This document shows positions 1 to 7,863 of a stretch of DNA of 64,000 bases, piece after piece. The stretch spans positions 1-64,000 of the forward strand of contig JADGBT010000018.1 in NCBI GenBank assembly GCA_015231375.1, in the 5' to 3' direction. A program made the position numbers and the translations under genes. Position 1 is the stretch's first letter. Every line of letters starts with the position of its first letter. The notes below the pieces were generated by a model, which worked only from the letters and a program-made list of their open reading frames with translations, did not search any database and was not told where the DNA came from. Origin of the DNA: Magnetococcales bacterium (GTDB taxonomy: Bacteria; Pseudomonadota; Magnetococcia; Magnetococcales; Magnetaquicoccaceae).

Positions 1-158
1 GCAGCCGGGGCGGCGGCGGCAGCCGGAGCAGCAGCGGCAGCAGCGGCAGCCGGGGCGGCAGCTTCGGGAGCGGCATCAACCCAAGTCGGCAACGCACAGA
101 GGCCCAACGTGAAAGCGGCTGCAACGGCAGAGAAACGACGCACTTGTGATTTTTGCAT
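1..158 (-). CDS. Secreted Ala/Pro-rich protein, N-terminal fragment
   Basis: This is the first 52 codons of a gene that continues beyond the left edge of the window. The ATG at 158 is preceded by AGGAG about eight bases upstream. Residues 1-30 look like a Sec signal peptide: a basic start (MQKSQVRRF), a hydrophobic run (AVAAAFTLGLCALP) and a cleavable VDAA-PEA region. The rest is almost pure Ala and Pro, which is a low-complexity linker typical of exported proteins whose folded domain lies further downstream. The function cannot be read from this fragment. Confidence 0.6.
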   Translation of the reverse strand, partial: MQKSQVRRFSAVAAAFTLGLCALPTWVDAAPEAAAPAAAAAAAAPAAAAAPA

Positions 159-600
159 TGCACGACTCCTGTTTCAATACGGTGTGAATAACATGATCAA
201 ATACCATACAAACAGACCCCGATAAAGTCAACGACCGAACAAGGCTGATGACACGATCCAGAAATGCCTCAACCTGCAACACCCGGCACGAGATACCCTC
301 GCACAACACCCGCTTCTCAAGCCTCCCCACCCAACGATCAAAAAATGTCTCACCTTTACCGAAACCGTGGACACAAAAGAAGGCGTGCGACATCCCCGGT
401 CGCGGGGGGAAAGGGATGGCCACCGGCCATGGAGATGAATGAATTTGCAAATTTTCCTTGCCAAGGTGTACCGTTCATTTTACCTTGCACCCAAAGACAT
501 AAATGGCATCAATCAATCCAAAAAACGCATTCCGATCATTTCATTGTTTCAAATGATGATACCGTTCATCCAACGGATTCGACGTGAAGGTAAACGACCA
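159..600. other. Intergenic region between divergent genes
   Basis: This stretch of about 440 bases separates the secreted-protein fragment (minus strand) from the chemoreceptor gene (plus strand). An open frame extends from 439 into the chemoreceptor, but residues before 601 look like non-coding translation and the ribosome site favours 601. I see no RNA gene, repeat or convincing promoter here, although divergent promoters must lie inside it. Confidence 0.4.
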
Positions 601-3450
601 ATGTTGAACAATCGTCTCGTTGGCCAGGACCATCCCCCACCTTTGAAGAACACGCGTCCAGACGTTTTGCGCATCATCCGGTCCATCCGCCACATCCAAG
701 CGTTCCGCACGGTCAGTTTCCGCATTCTGGCCGTGGTGGGCATCATCGGCACGCTCAGTCTGTCCATGCTGGGGGGATTCCTGATCCACGGCATGGAAAA
801 AAATCTGCTGCAACAAAACGAAGACAACATCCTCAAACTGGCCGAACAGGCGGGCCAGGGATTGCAGACCATCATGCTGGCCGGCTATGCGGATATTGCC
901 CGCAACTACTCCGACAACCTCAGAAAAGTCCCCGGACTGCTCGCCTTCCGCATTCTGAACCGCCACGGTCGCGAAGCCTTTCATCCGGAGGGGGAACCGG
1001 GTTTCGAGGCCAGCGGCGCGATTCTCGACGCCTTCAAGCAGGCGATTCAGGACAAAAAGCCCGCCTCTTTCATCGATATCGGGGAAAATGGCAACCAGCG
1101 CACCCTGCTGATGCCTCTGCTCAACGACAGCCGGTGTCACGCCTGTCATGGCGCAGACCACGAGGTGCGGGGAGTGTTCCAACTGACCGTTTCCCTGAAC
1201 GCCATGGAACAAGAAATCGCCCAGGCCCGCACCCAGGCCCTGTTGGGCATCATCGTGACGGTGGGACTGTTTCTGGTGTTGCTGGGGGCTTTCCTGGCCC
1301 GCTCGCTGAAAAAACCCTTGCAATCGATCAGCACCGCCATCGAAGAGGTGGCCAACGGCAATCTGACCAGTCGCATCGCCACACCGGGCGACGACGAAAT
1401 CACCGCCATCGCGGTCAACGTGAATCGACTCAAAGAAAAACTCATCGAGACGATCCGCATGATCAACCTGCAATCCGGCAGCATTACCGCCTTCATCCGG
1501 GAAGTCCTGAAACTGCGCTCCGCCATTGGCGCCGACGCCTCGGGGATCCAGAAGCTCTCCGGGGAGGTCGCGGGCGAAAACGAGCGACTGGCCGCCGAAA
1601 TCCATCACATGATGCAGTTGCTGAATCAATCCCTGGAGAACATCACCCGCATCGCCACAGAAGCGGAAAATGTGGCCAGCGGCATTCGGGGAACCGCCCG
1701 CAATGCCGACCATGCCAGTCAGAACGTCACCACCATGGCCATGGCCGCCGAAGAGATGACCGCCAACATCAACGAGGTCAATCACAGCCTCAGTCAGGTC
1801 AGCCACTCCGTGACCCGTGTGGCCGGATCCATCCAGGAGATGACCACCTCACTGGCCGGGGTGGGTCAACGCTGCGAAAACGCCAACCACGACTCCCGTC
1901 AGGCCCACGATTACGCCCTGGAAGCCTTTTCGGCGGTGGATGATCTGTCCAATTCGGCCAGCGAAATCGGCAATGTGGTGGAGATCATCCAGGCCATCGC
2001 CGAACAGACCAACATGCTCGCCCTGAACGCCGCCATCGAAGCCGCAGGAGCCGGAGAGGCGGGCAAAGGGTTTGCCGTGGTCGCCAACGAAGTCAAGGAA
2101 CTGGCGCTGCAAACCGGTCGCGCCACCCATCAAATCTCGCTCAAGATCGAAGACATCCAATCCGGAACCGCCAATGTGGTGGAACGGGTCAAAGAGATCA
2201 CCGTGATCGTGGAAAAGATCAACGAGGCCAACAGCGCCATCCTGCACGCGGTGGATGAACAGCATGTGATGATCCAGGGGATCGCGGAAGCCATGTCGGA
2301 AGTGACGGCAGCCACCTCCACCGTGACCCAGAATGCCGACACCCTGAACAGCGCCGCCCAGCAGGTGGCCCAATCCGCGTCCGAGGCGGCCATGGGCACG
2401 GCGGAAATCGCCACCACCAGTTCGGTGGTGGCGGGTTCGGCGAGCGGCATGGCCCAACAGTCGGATGCGGCGCTCCAGTTTGTCCGGACCGTGCTCTCCT
2501 CCTTCACCACCACCGAAGCCGCCTCCGATACCGTGCGCCAGAGCCTGCAAGAGGCCCTGAAAGCGGTCGGACGCCTGCATGGCACGGTGAACCATTTCCA
2601 CGCCCTGGGGGATGTGGCGAGCAACATCAGCGACGCGCTCTATGCCGCCCAATCCTCGCTGGATATCGGTCCCGAACCGTTTGATATCCGCAAACTGAAA
2701 GAGTCCATCCTCCATCTGCTGGGCCGCCTGGAACTGGCCACCCACGGCGACGCCCTGTTGACCAGCGCCGACGTGAAGGCCTCATGCGCGATATGCGCCT
2801 GGGAACCGGGCGCCGAAGCGGAATTCAGCGCCCGTCCGGTGTTCCAGCGCATGCAAGAGACCCACCAGCAGATCCACCAGACCTGTGACGAGGTGATCCA
2901 GCGACTCGACGAACAACGCAACGAACCGCGCAACGAACAGGCCGCTGCCGATGCCATGCGGTTTTTCTGCGCGTTGCAACACACCTTCTTCGAACAGATC
3001 GATCAACTCTATCTGGGACGAGAAAGCATGGGCGTCTACCGTCCGTTGATCATCTGGACAGAAAAAATGGCGGTCAATGTGCCTCCGTTGGACGCGGACC
3101 ACCGCCAACTCATCACCTTGATCAACGAACTCCACGCCGCCGTGCAGCAGGGCAAGGGACAGGCTTTGCTCAACCAGATCGTGGAAAACCTGCTCAACTA
3201 TACCCGCACCCACTTCGCCCGCGAGGAACGCTACATGGAGTCCATCGGCTTTCCCGGACAACAGGCCCACAAGGAAGAACACCGACAGTTTTGCGATCAG
3301 GTGGTGATCTATCAACACAAACTGCTCGACGATCCCTTCGCCCTGTCCAGCGATGTGTTGCAATTCCTGCGCAACTGGCTGCTCCACCACATCCAGGGAT
3401 CGGACATGGCCTATCGCAACCATATGGAATCCAAACAGAAATCCGCCTGA
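601..3450 (+). CDS. Methyl-accepting chemotaxis protein with heme c, CZB-like and hemerythrin domains
   Basis: A 949-residue transmembrane chemoreceptor. The start at 601 has GAAGG about nine bases upstream; an in-frame start at 439 is possible but adds unlikely sequence. A first membrane segment lies near residues 41-63 and a second near 212-235, bracketing a periplasmic domain with a c-type heme motif CHACH at 179-183. A HAMP domain follows (about 236-290), then the MCP signalling hairpin with its conserved tip (about 461-502, [20 protein letters not shown]). A CZB-like zinc-binding segment carries H705, C729 or C732, H755 and H759. The C-terminus is a complete bacteriohemerythrin domain with H834, H871, E875, H890, H894, H930 and D935, the expected di-iron ligands. 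Heme and hemerythrin together suggest redox, oxygen or NO taxis. The gene converges on a second heme-motif receptor. Confidence 0.92.
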   Translation: MLNNRLVGQDHPPPLKNTRPDVLRIIRSIRHIQAFRTVSFRILAVVGIIGTLSLSMLGGFLIHGMEKNLLQQNEDNILKLAEQAGQGLQTIMLAGYADIARNYSDNLRKVPGLLAFRILNRHGREAFHPEGEPGFEASGAILDAFKQAIQDKKPASFIDIGENGNQRTLLMPLLNDSRCHACHGADHEVRGVFQLTVSLNAMEQEIAQARTQALLGIIVTVGLFLVLLGAFLARSLKKPLQSISTAIEEVANGNLTSRIATPGDDEITAIAVNVNRLKEKLIETIRMINLQSGSITAFIREVLKLRSAIGADASGIQKLSGEVAGENERLAAEIHHMMQLLNQSLENITRIATEAENVASGIRGTARNADHASQNVTTMAMAAEEMTANINEVNHSLSQVSHSVTRVAGSIQEMTTSLAGVGQRCENANHDSRQAHDYALEAFSAVDDLSNSASEIGNVVEIIQAIAEQTNMLALNAAIEAAGAGEAGKGFAVVANEVKELALQTGRATHQISLKIEDIQSGTANVVERVKEITVIVEKINEANSAILHAVDEQHVMIQGIAEAMSEVTAATSTVTQNADTLNSAAQQVAQSASEAAMGTAEIATTSSVVAGSASGMAQQSDAALQFVRTVLSSFTTTEAASDTVRQSLQEALKAVGRLHGTVNHFHALGDVASNISDALYAAQSSLDIGPEPFDIRKLKESILHLLGRLELATHGDALLTSADVKASCAICAWEPGAEAEFSARPVFQRMQETHQQIHQTCDEVIQRLDEQRNEPRNEQAAADAMRFFCALQHTFFEQIDQLYLGRESMGVYRPLIIWTEKMAVNVPPLDADHRQLITLINELHAAVQQGKGQALLNQIVENLLNYTRTHFAREERYMESIGFPGQQAHKEEHRQFCDQVVIYQHKLLDDPFALSSDVLQFLRNWLLHHIQGSDMAYRNHMESKQKSA

Positions 3451-3504
3451 CCAAGACCGGACGGAGCCTGTTGCAACCAGGCGGAATCCAAACAGAAATC
3501 CGCC
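3426..3504. repeat. 22-bp direct repeat at the end of the chemoreceptor gene
   Basis: The 22 bases at 3426-3447, which encode the last residues of the chemoreceptor (ESKQKSA and stop), recur exactly at 3483-3504, 57 bases further on and outside the gene. The second copy is non-coding. It looks like a short duplication across the stop codon. Confidence 0.85.
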
Positions 3505-3506
3505 CA

Positions 3507-3555
3507 TCCCCGCGCAGCGTTTCAGGCCGCTTCCCCGCGCAGCGTTTCAGGCCGC
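3507..3555. repeat. 24-bp tandem direct repeat at the end of the second chemoreceptor gene
   Basis: Two identical 24-base copies lie at 3507-3530 and 3532-3555, one base apart. The second copy contains the stop codon of the minus-strand chemoreceptor (DDAA and stop at 3547). Together with the 22-bp repeat just upstream, the short space between the two convergent chemoreceptor genes consists almost entirely of duplicated gene ends. Confidence 0.85.
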
Positions 3556-5106
3556 ATCGTCCCCGGAGACCGGACGATCTTCCTGCAACTTGAAAACCGC
3601 GATGGATTGTTCCAACCGGTCGGAGGCCACCCGCAACTCCTGGGCGATCTCGCTCACCCGTCCCGAGGTTAAAGCGCTGTCCCGGACCACCCGATCCAAT
3701 CGGCTCACCGCCTCGGAAATCCGACGCGCGCTGTCGTTCTGATTGCCGGAGAGTTGATCGATGCGGCGCACCTCCTCGGCGGTACGGGTGATCCAGGGCA
3801 CCAACTCTTCCAGCACATCCCCCACCCGTTTGGCCGTGGCCAAGGTGCTGGCGGTGATCCGGCCAATCTCTTCGGCGGCATCCCGGCTGCGTTCCGCCAG
3901 TTTGCGCACCTCCCCCGCCACCACGGCGAATCCCCGCCCCACATCCCCGGCGCGGGCCGCCTCGATGGCGGCGTTGAGGGCCAACAGATTGGTCTGACGG
4001 GCGATCTCTTGAATGATGCCGGTCTTTTCCGCCACCTCGGCCATGGCGGCAATGGCCTCGCGCACGGTCTCACCCCCCTCCACCGCCCGACCGGCGGCCT
4101 GTCGGGCCACCTGCTCGGCGGACTTGGAGCGCTCCACGCTCTCCCAAATGCCGCCGATGATGATCTGCATGAATCGGGCGACCTCCTCGGAAACCGAGGT
4201 GGTCTGCCCGGTACCCTGTTCCAGTTCCTGCCGCACCTTCAGAAACGACCCGATCCCCGACGAAAGAGTGCGGGATTGCTCCTGAACGGTCAGAATGGTC
4301 CCTTCCAGGTTGTCGGCCATGGTATTGACATGCCGTCCGATCTCCGACACCTCATCGCGCGCGCCTGGAGCCACGGTCAGGCGCGGACGCAGATCCCCGG
4401 CGGCGATCACCTCGATCACGCCCCGCATCCGCGACAAGGGACGGATCACCAACCGTTTGAAGATCTCCCACGACGACCACAGGAACAACGCCAAAAACAC
4501 CACCAGCGCCATCCCAAGCTCGCCTCTCACCCGATGAATCCGGGCTTCCGACTCGCTCAAGGAGAGCGTCAGATGCAACACCCCCCGCACCATGTGATCC
4601 GGACCGTGACAGGTGTGACATTCGGGTTTGTTGATCAGCGGCACCCAATAGTTCACCCGCGTGAACCCATCCTCCCCCTGACTCAACACGGAAACCGGCT
4701 GCTGCCCTTCCACGGCCTTGGCGAACTCCGGACTCACCTTGCCAGGATCGAACCGAGAAAATCCCACATGACCCTGCTCGTTCGGACTGCCGCCGTTCTC
4801 CTCCCGGAAAGCCTCATGCCCATCCAGACGCTGCACCTGGAAGAGTTCCACCCCCTTGACCCCCTTGAGACTTTCGGCATACTGCCGGGCCACGTCCGAA
4901 TTGCCCCCCAGCATGATGGACTCGATCCCGCGCAGCGCGGTTTCGGTCAATTGCCGCACGTTCTGCTCGGACTGCTCCACAATGCCGGTCTGCATCCGAT
5001 GCAGCGCGATGCCTCCCATCCCAAGCAGACTGGCGGTGCCCGCGATGCCGGCAACCAGCAACAATCGCATGCCAATGGAATGTTTCAGCCCCGAAGTCTC
5101 GGCCAT
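3547..5106 (-). CDS. Methyl-accepting chemotaxis protein with periplasmic heme c motif
   Basis: A 519-residue chemoreceptor; the ATG at 5106 has a GAGGGGG ribosome site eight bases upstream. A membrane segment at about 12-35 and another at about 195-213 flank a periplasmic domain holding CHTCH at 163-167, a c-type heme attachment motif. A HAMP domain covers about 213-265. The signalling hairpin is at about 363-403 (tip [20 protein letters not shown]). The context around the heme motif ([21 protein letters not shown] region) matches the first receptor (CHACHGADHEVRGVFQLTVSL region), so the two sensors are paralogues, but this one has no CZB or hemerythrin domain. The likely signal is redox state or a gas bound by the heme; the actual ligand is unknown. 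Confidence 0.92.
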   Translation of the reverse strand: MAETSGLKHSIGMRLLLVAGIAGTASLLGMGGIALHRMQTGIVEQSEQNVRQLTETALRGIESIMLGGNSDVARQYAESLKGVKGVELFQVQRLDGHEAFREENGGSPNEQGHVGFSRFDPGKVSPEFAKAVEGQQPVSVLSQGEDGFTRVNYWVPLINKPECHTCHGPDHMVRGVLHLTLSLSESEARIHRVRGELGMALVVFLALFLWSSWEIFKRLVIRPLSRMRGVIEVIAAGDLRPRLTVAPGARDEVSEIGRHVNTMADNLEGTILTVQEQSRTLSSGIGSFLKVRQELEQGTGQTTSVSEEVARFMQIIIGGIWESVERSKSAEQVARQAAGRAVEGGETVREAIAAMAEVAEKTGIIQEIARQTNLLALNAAIEAARAGDVGRGFAVVAGEVRKLAERSRDAAEEIGRITASTLATAKRVGDVLEELVPWITRTAEEVRRIDQLSGNQNDSARRISEAVSRLDRVVRDSALTSGRVSEIAQELRVASDRLEQSIAVFKLQEDRPVSGDDAA

Positions 5107-5275
5107 GCCGGTTTCCCCCTCGTTCCCGAAAAGTCATCGATCAAAAACAAACCAGTTCTTCCCTGTGGAAGACATCTCCCACCCTGACCCGGCCTTGATA
5201 CCACATCCATTCCCATGCGTTTTCCAGTCGAATGGCACAATCATACGAAAAATCGGCACGAACCACAGGCCCGTC

Positions 5276-5935
5276 TTATTTTTTCTGCTTCTCACACCCC
5301 TTCAGATGCGCCGTGACCAGACGCACCACCTTTTTGGGGTCGTCCGTGATCACGAAAAGATCCAGATCTTCCGCAGAGATGGTCCCGGCGGCCAACAGGC
5401 TGCTCCGCATCCAGTCCACCAACCCTTTCCAGTATTCCGACCCGAACAGGATCATGGGAAATGGACAGGATTTGCGGGTCTGGACCAGGGTCAACGCCTC
5501 GAACAGTTCATCCAGAGTGCCGAAGCCGCCGGGAAAGACGATCATCGCCTTGGCGTGTTTGGCGAACATCAGCTTGCGCACGAAGAAATAACGGAACGCC
5601 ATGCGGATATCCAGATAAGGATTGGAATGCTCCTCGAAGGGCAGTTCGATATTCAACCCCACGGAGATCCCCCCTTTCTTGTAGCATCCCCGGTTGGCCG
5701 CCTCCATGATACCCGGCCCGCCGCCGGTGATCACCGAAATGCCCTGACGCGACAACGCCCTGGCCACCTTGTGGGCCAACTGGTAATAACGGGATCCCTT
5801 CGGGGTGCGGGCGGAACCGAAAATGGTCACCGCCGGACCCAATCCCCGCAACGACTCGATGCCGTCGATCAATTCGGCCTGGATGCGAAAAATTCTCCAG
5901 GCTTCGCTCGTCTTGAAATCCTCGACCTCTTTCAT
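5276..5935 (-). CDS. LOG-family (TIGR00730) nucleoside 5'-monophosphate phosphoribohydrolase
   Basis: A 219-residue cytoplasmic Rossmann-fold protein. The family signature PGGFGTLDELFE is present, preceded by GGGPGIMEAANRG, and these form the nucleotide-binding and catalytic region of LOG and lysine-decarboxylase-like proteins. Characterised members cleave ribose 5-phosphate from cytokinin or purine nucleoside monophosphates; the bacterial substrate here is unknown. I chose the ATG at 5935 because GAGGA lies six bases upstream. An in-frame ATG at 6037 would add 34 residues and overlap the upstream ABC ATPase by 47 bases. It may be co-transcribed with that gene. Confidence 0.85.
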   Translation of the reverse strand: MKEVEDFKTSEAWRIFRIQAELIDGIESLRGLGPAVTIFGSARTPKGSRYYQLAHKVARALSRQGISVITGGGPGIMEAANRGCYKKGGISVGLNIELPFEEHSNPYLDIRMAFRYFFVRKLMFAKHAKAMIVFPGGFGTLDELFEALTLVQTRKSCPFPMILFGSEYWKGLVDWMRSSLLAAGTISAEDLDLFVITDDPKKVVRLVTAHLKGCEKQKK

Positions 5936-5990
5936 GGTTTCCTCACGATGCTGCGTGCGACGGCGCATGCGCCCGATGTCGCGATCACGT

Positions 5991-6674
5991 TCAAAAGGGA
6001 TTGTCTTGGCGCGCCATTTTTTGTAGGGTTCCCGCATCCAACCGGTAGTGGTGATCCGCGCGGGCGGCCAGTTGCGGATTGTGGGTGACCAGCACCATGG
6101 CGGCTTGCCAGCTCCGGGCCAAACGAAACAACAACTCCACGATACGCCCTCCGGTCTCCAGATCCAGATTGCCGGTGGGTTCGTCGGCCAGGATCAACGC
6201 AGGACGCGCCACGAAGGCACGGGCAATGGCCACCCGTTGCTGCTCCCCGCCGGACATCTCCAGGGGACGATGGTCGGCCCGATCGCTCAGGCCCACCTGA
6301 TCGAGCATGACCCGCGCCTGTTCCATGGCATCCCGGACTCCGGCCAGTTCCAGAGGCAGGGCCACGTTTTCCAACGCGGTCAAGGTGGTGATGAGATGAA
6401 AGTCCTGAAAGACGATCCCCATGCGCCCCCCACGCAACCGGGCCAGATCATCGTGAGTCAAACCGGCGAAATCCCGGCCATCGACCCGGATCCGGCCGCC
6501 CGTGGCCCGTTCCACCCCGGCGATCAGGGCCAGCAACGTGCTTTTGCCACTTCCCGAAGGCCCGGTCATGGCGACGATCTCCCCGGAGGCCACGGTCAAA
6601 TCCACCCCGCGCAGGATCTCCAGCCGCCTTCCGGCATGATCCACCGCATACGCCACGGATTCCAGAATGATCAT
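5991..6674 (-). CDS. ABC transporter ATP-binding protein, YbbA/LolD type
   Basis: A 227-residue ATPase of the MacB/LolD/YbbA group. Walker A (TGPSGSGKST), the Q-loop (FQDF), signature MSGGEQQRVAIARA, Walker B (LILADEPTGNLD) and the switch histidine (VTHN) are all intact. In Escherichia coli ybbA stands divergent from tesA, and the same arrangement occurs here with a TesA-like esterase starting on the other strand. The YbbP-type permease that normally follows is missing; a LOG-family gene follows instead. The partner permease is therefore not known from this window. Confidence 0.9.
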   Translation of the reverse strand: MIILESVAYAVDHAGRRLEILRGVDLTVASGEIVAMTGPSGSGKSTLLALIAGVERATGGRIRVDGRDFAGLTHDDLARLRGGRMGIVFQDFHLITTLTALENVALPLELAGVRDAMEQARVMLDQVGLSDRADHRPLEMSGGEQQRVAIARAFVARPALILADEPTGNLDLETGGRIVELLFRLARSWQAAMVLVTHNPQLAARADHHYRLDAGTLQKMARQDNPF

Positions 6675-7425
6675 CTCCCGCTTCCACTCCCCGTCCCTGT
6701 TCCTGTCTCTGTTCTTGTCCCGGTTCCTGTCCGGTCCATGGCGATCACGCCGCCGTCATACCCATGGATCGCGCTGGTCATTCACCCTTGCATTGGGAGT
6801 TCTTCTCATGGGCGCAACCCTGGCAACGGCCGCTGAACCCCCGGTGATTCTCTGCCTCGGAGACAGCCTGACCGCCGGTTTCGGCGTGCCGCCCGGAGCC
6901 GACTATCCGGCCTTGCTGCAACGCCGGCTCCAGGAACACGGCCATCCCCACCGGGTGGTCAACGCCGGACTCTCCGGAGACACCACCGCCGGAGCCTTGC
7001 GCCGTCTGGAGTGGTCCTTGCGTTCCAAACCGACTATCGCCATCGTGGTCCTGGGAGCCAACGACGGACTGCGGGGACTGGATCTGGCCGACATGAAACA
7101 CAACCTGCTGGCCATCACCACCCGGTTGCGCCAGTCCGGGGTCTCGCTTCTGCTGCTGGGGGGCATGCGCCTGCCGCCCAATTACGGCGCGGGTCACGAC
7201 ACCCGGTTTCAGGCCATCTATCCCGAAGTGGCCGCAGAGAGCGCAGCGGTGTTGATTCCTTTTTTCCTGGAAGGGGTGGCGGGCAAGCCCGGTTTGAATC
7301 AATCCGATGGCATTCATCCCACGGAAGCCGGCTACCAGGTGGTGCTGGAGAATGTCTGGCGTCATCTCGCCCCGCGACTGGAGCTGGAACCGGAGTCGGA
7401 AACCCAGCCCTCCCGCCCGAAATAA
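6667..7425 (+). CDS. tesA: TesA-like SGNH/GDSL esterase (arylesterase, lysophospholipase or acyl-CoA thioesterase)
   Basis: SGNH hydrolase with all blocks: GDSLTAG (nucleophile Ser, block I), the block II Gly, GANDG (block III) and DGIHPT (catalytic Asp and His, block V). A hydrophobic segment (SFTLALGVLLMGATLATAAEPP) before block I is a likely signal peptide, so the enzyme should act in the periplasm. The start is uncertain: the open frame begins at 6667, overlapping the start of the divergent ABC ATPase by eight bases, and the first 25 codons contain a 12-bp repeat that encodes unlikely sequence. A non-ATG start nearer the signal peptide is possible. The 3' end overlaps the convergent membrane-protein gene by 64 bases. 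Confidence 0.88.
   Translation: MIISRFHSPSLFLSLFLSRFLSGPWRSRRRHTHGSRWSFTLALGVLLMGATLATAAEPPVILCLGDSLTAGFGVPPGADYPALLQRRLQEHGHPHRVVNAGLSGDTTAGALRRLEWSLRSKPTIAIVVLGANDGLRGLDLADMKHNLLAITTRLRQSGVSLLLLGGMRLPPNYGAGHDTRFQAIYPEVAAESAAVLIPFFLEGVAGKPGLNQSDGIHPTEAGYQVVLENVWRHLAPRLELEPESETQPSRPK
6697..6732 (+). repeat. Three imperfect 12-bp tandem units
   Basis: Three 12-base units (consensus CTGTTCCTGTCC) at 6697-6708, 6709-6720 and 6721-6732 sit between the divergent ybbA and tesA-like genes. If translated they give repeated (S/R)(L/F)FLS residues. The period equals that of two other 12-bp coding repeats in this window. Confidence 0.7.
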
Positions 7426-7721
7426 TGGCGCCATCCGATCACCAGTCCGGATGCCACTTGCAGCATCACCAATCCCACATAGATCACCGTCGGCAGATAC
7501 ACCCCGTCGCGCAGACCGGTCGTGGCGTTGAAACGGATGAAATCCGACCAGAACAGCACATGCACCGCGTTGACCCCCACGGCGACCAGCGCGGCGGGGG
7601 CACCCGACCGACCGACGAAAAAGGCCAGAAAACCGGGCAGTACCGTCAAATAGCCCCCCAGCAGGGGCACGGGAACCAAAACCAACGCCATCAACAGGAT
7701 CAACACTCCGAACAGCCCCAT
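7362..7721 (-). CDS. Small integral membrane protein of unknown function
   Basis: A 119-residue protein with about three or four hydrophobic segments: residues 2-34, about 42-60 and about 77-96. It ends in a Ser-rich tail. The ATG at 7721 has a strong GAGGTG ribosome site, which supports a real gene even though its 3' end overlaps the convergent esterase gene by 64 bases. I do not recognise a family. There is no catalytic motif and no obvious operon partner. Confidence 0.6.
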   Translation of the reverse strand: MGLFGVLILLMALVLVPVPLLGGYLTVLPGFLAFFVGRSGAPAALVAVGVNAVHVLFWSDFIRFNATTGLRDGVYLPTVIYVGLVMLQVASGLVIGWRHYFGREGWVSDSGSSSSRGAR

Positions 7722-7772
7722 GCGTCACCTCGCACAAAAAAAATCACCAGCCCCATGACGGCTTGCGGGGTA

Positions 7773-7800
7773 TCGAAAACGATCTGATCTTTGCTATCAT
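7773..7800 (+). promoter_or_regulatory. Candidate sigma-70 promoter for the GGDEF-EAL gene
   Basis: TCGAAA at 7773-7778, a 16-base spacer, then TATCAT at 7795-7800, with an upstream TGC giving an extended -10. It lies about 60 bases ahead of the start at 7864. The match is moderate. Confidence 0.4.
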
Positions 7801-7863
7801 TCCCGCTTGTCCTTTTGCAACGTAAAAGATGGACCGTTCACCAAATCTTAAGGAAGAACAGCC

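Noticed and set aside
439-600. In-frame extension of the first chemoreceptor to 439
   Set aside because: No ribosome site stands before 439, and the added residues do not look like a chemoreceptor N-terminus. The start at 601 has GAAGG at the right distance.
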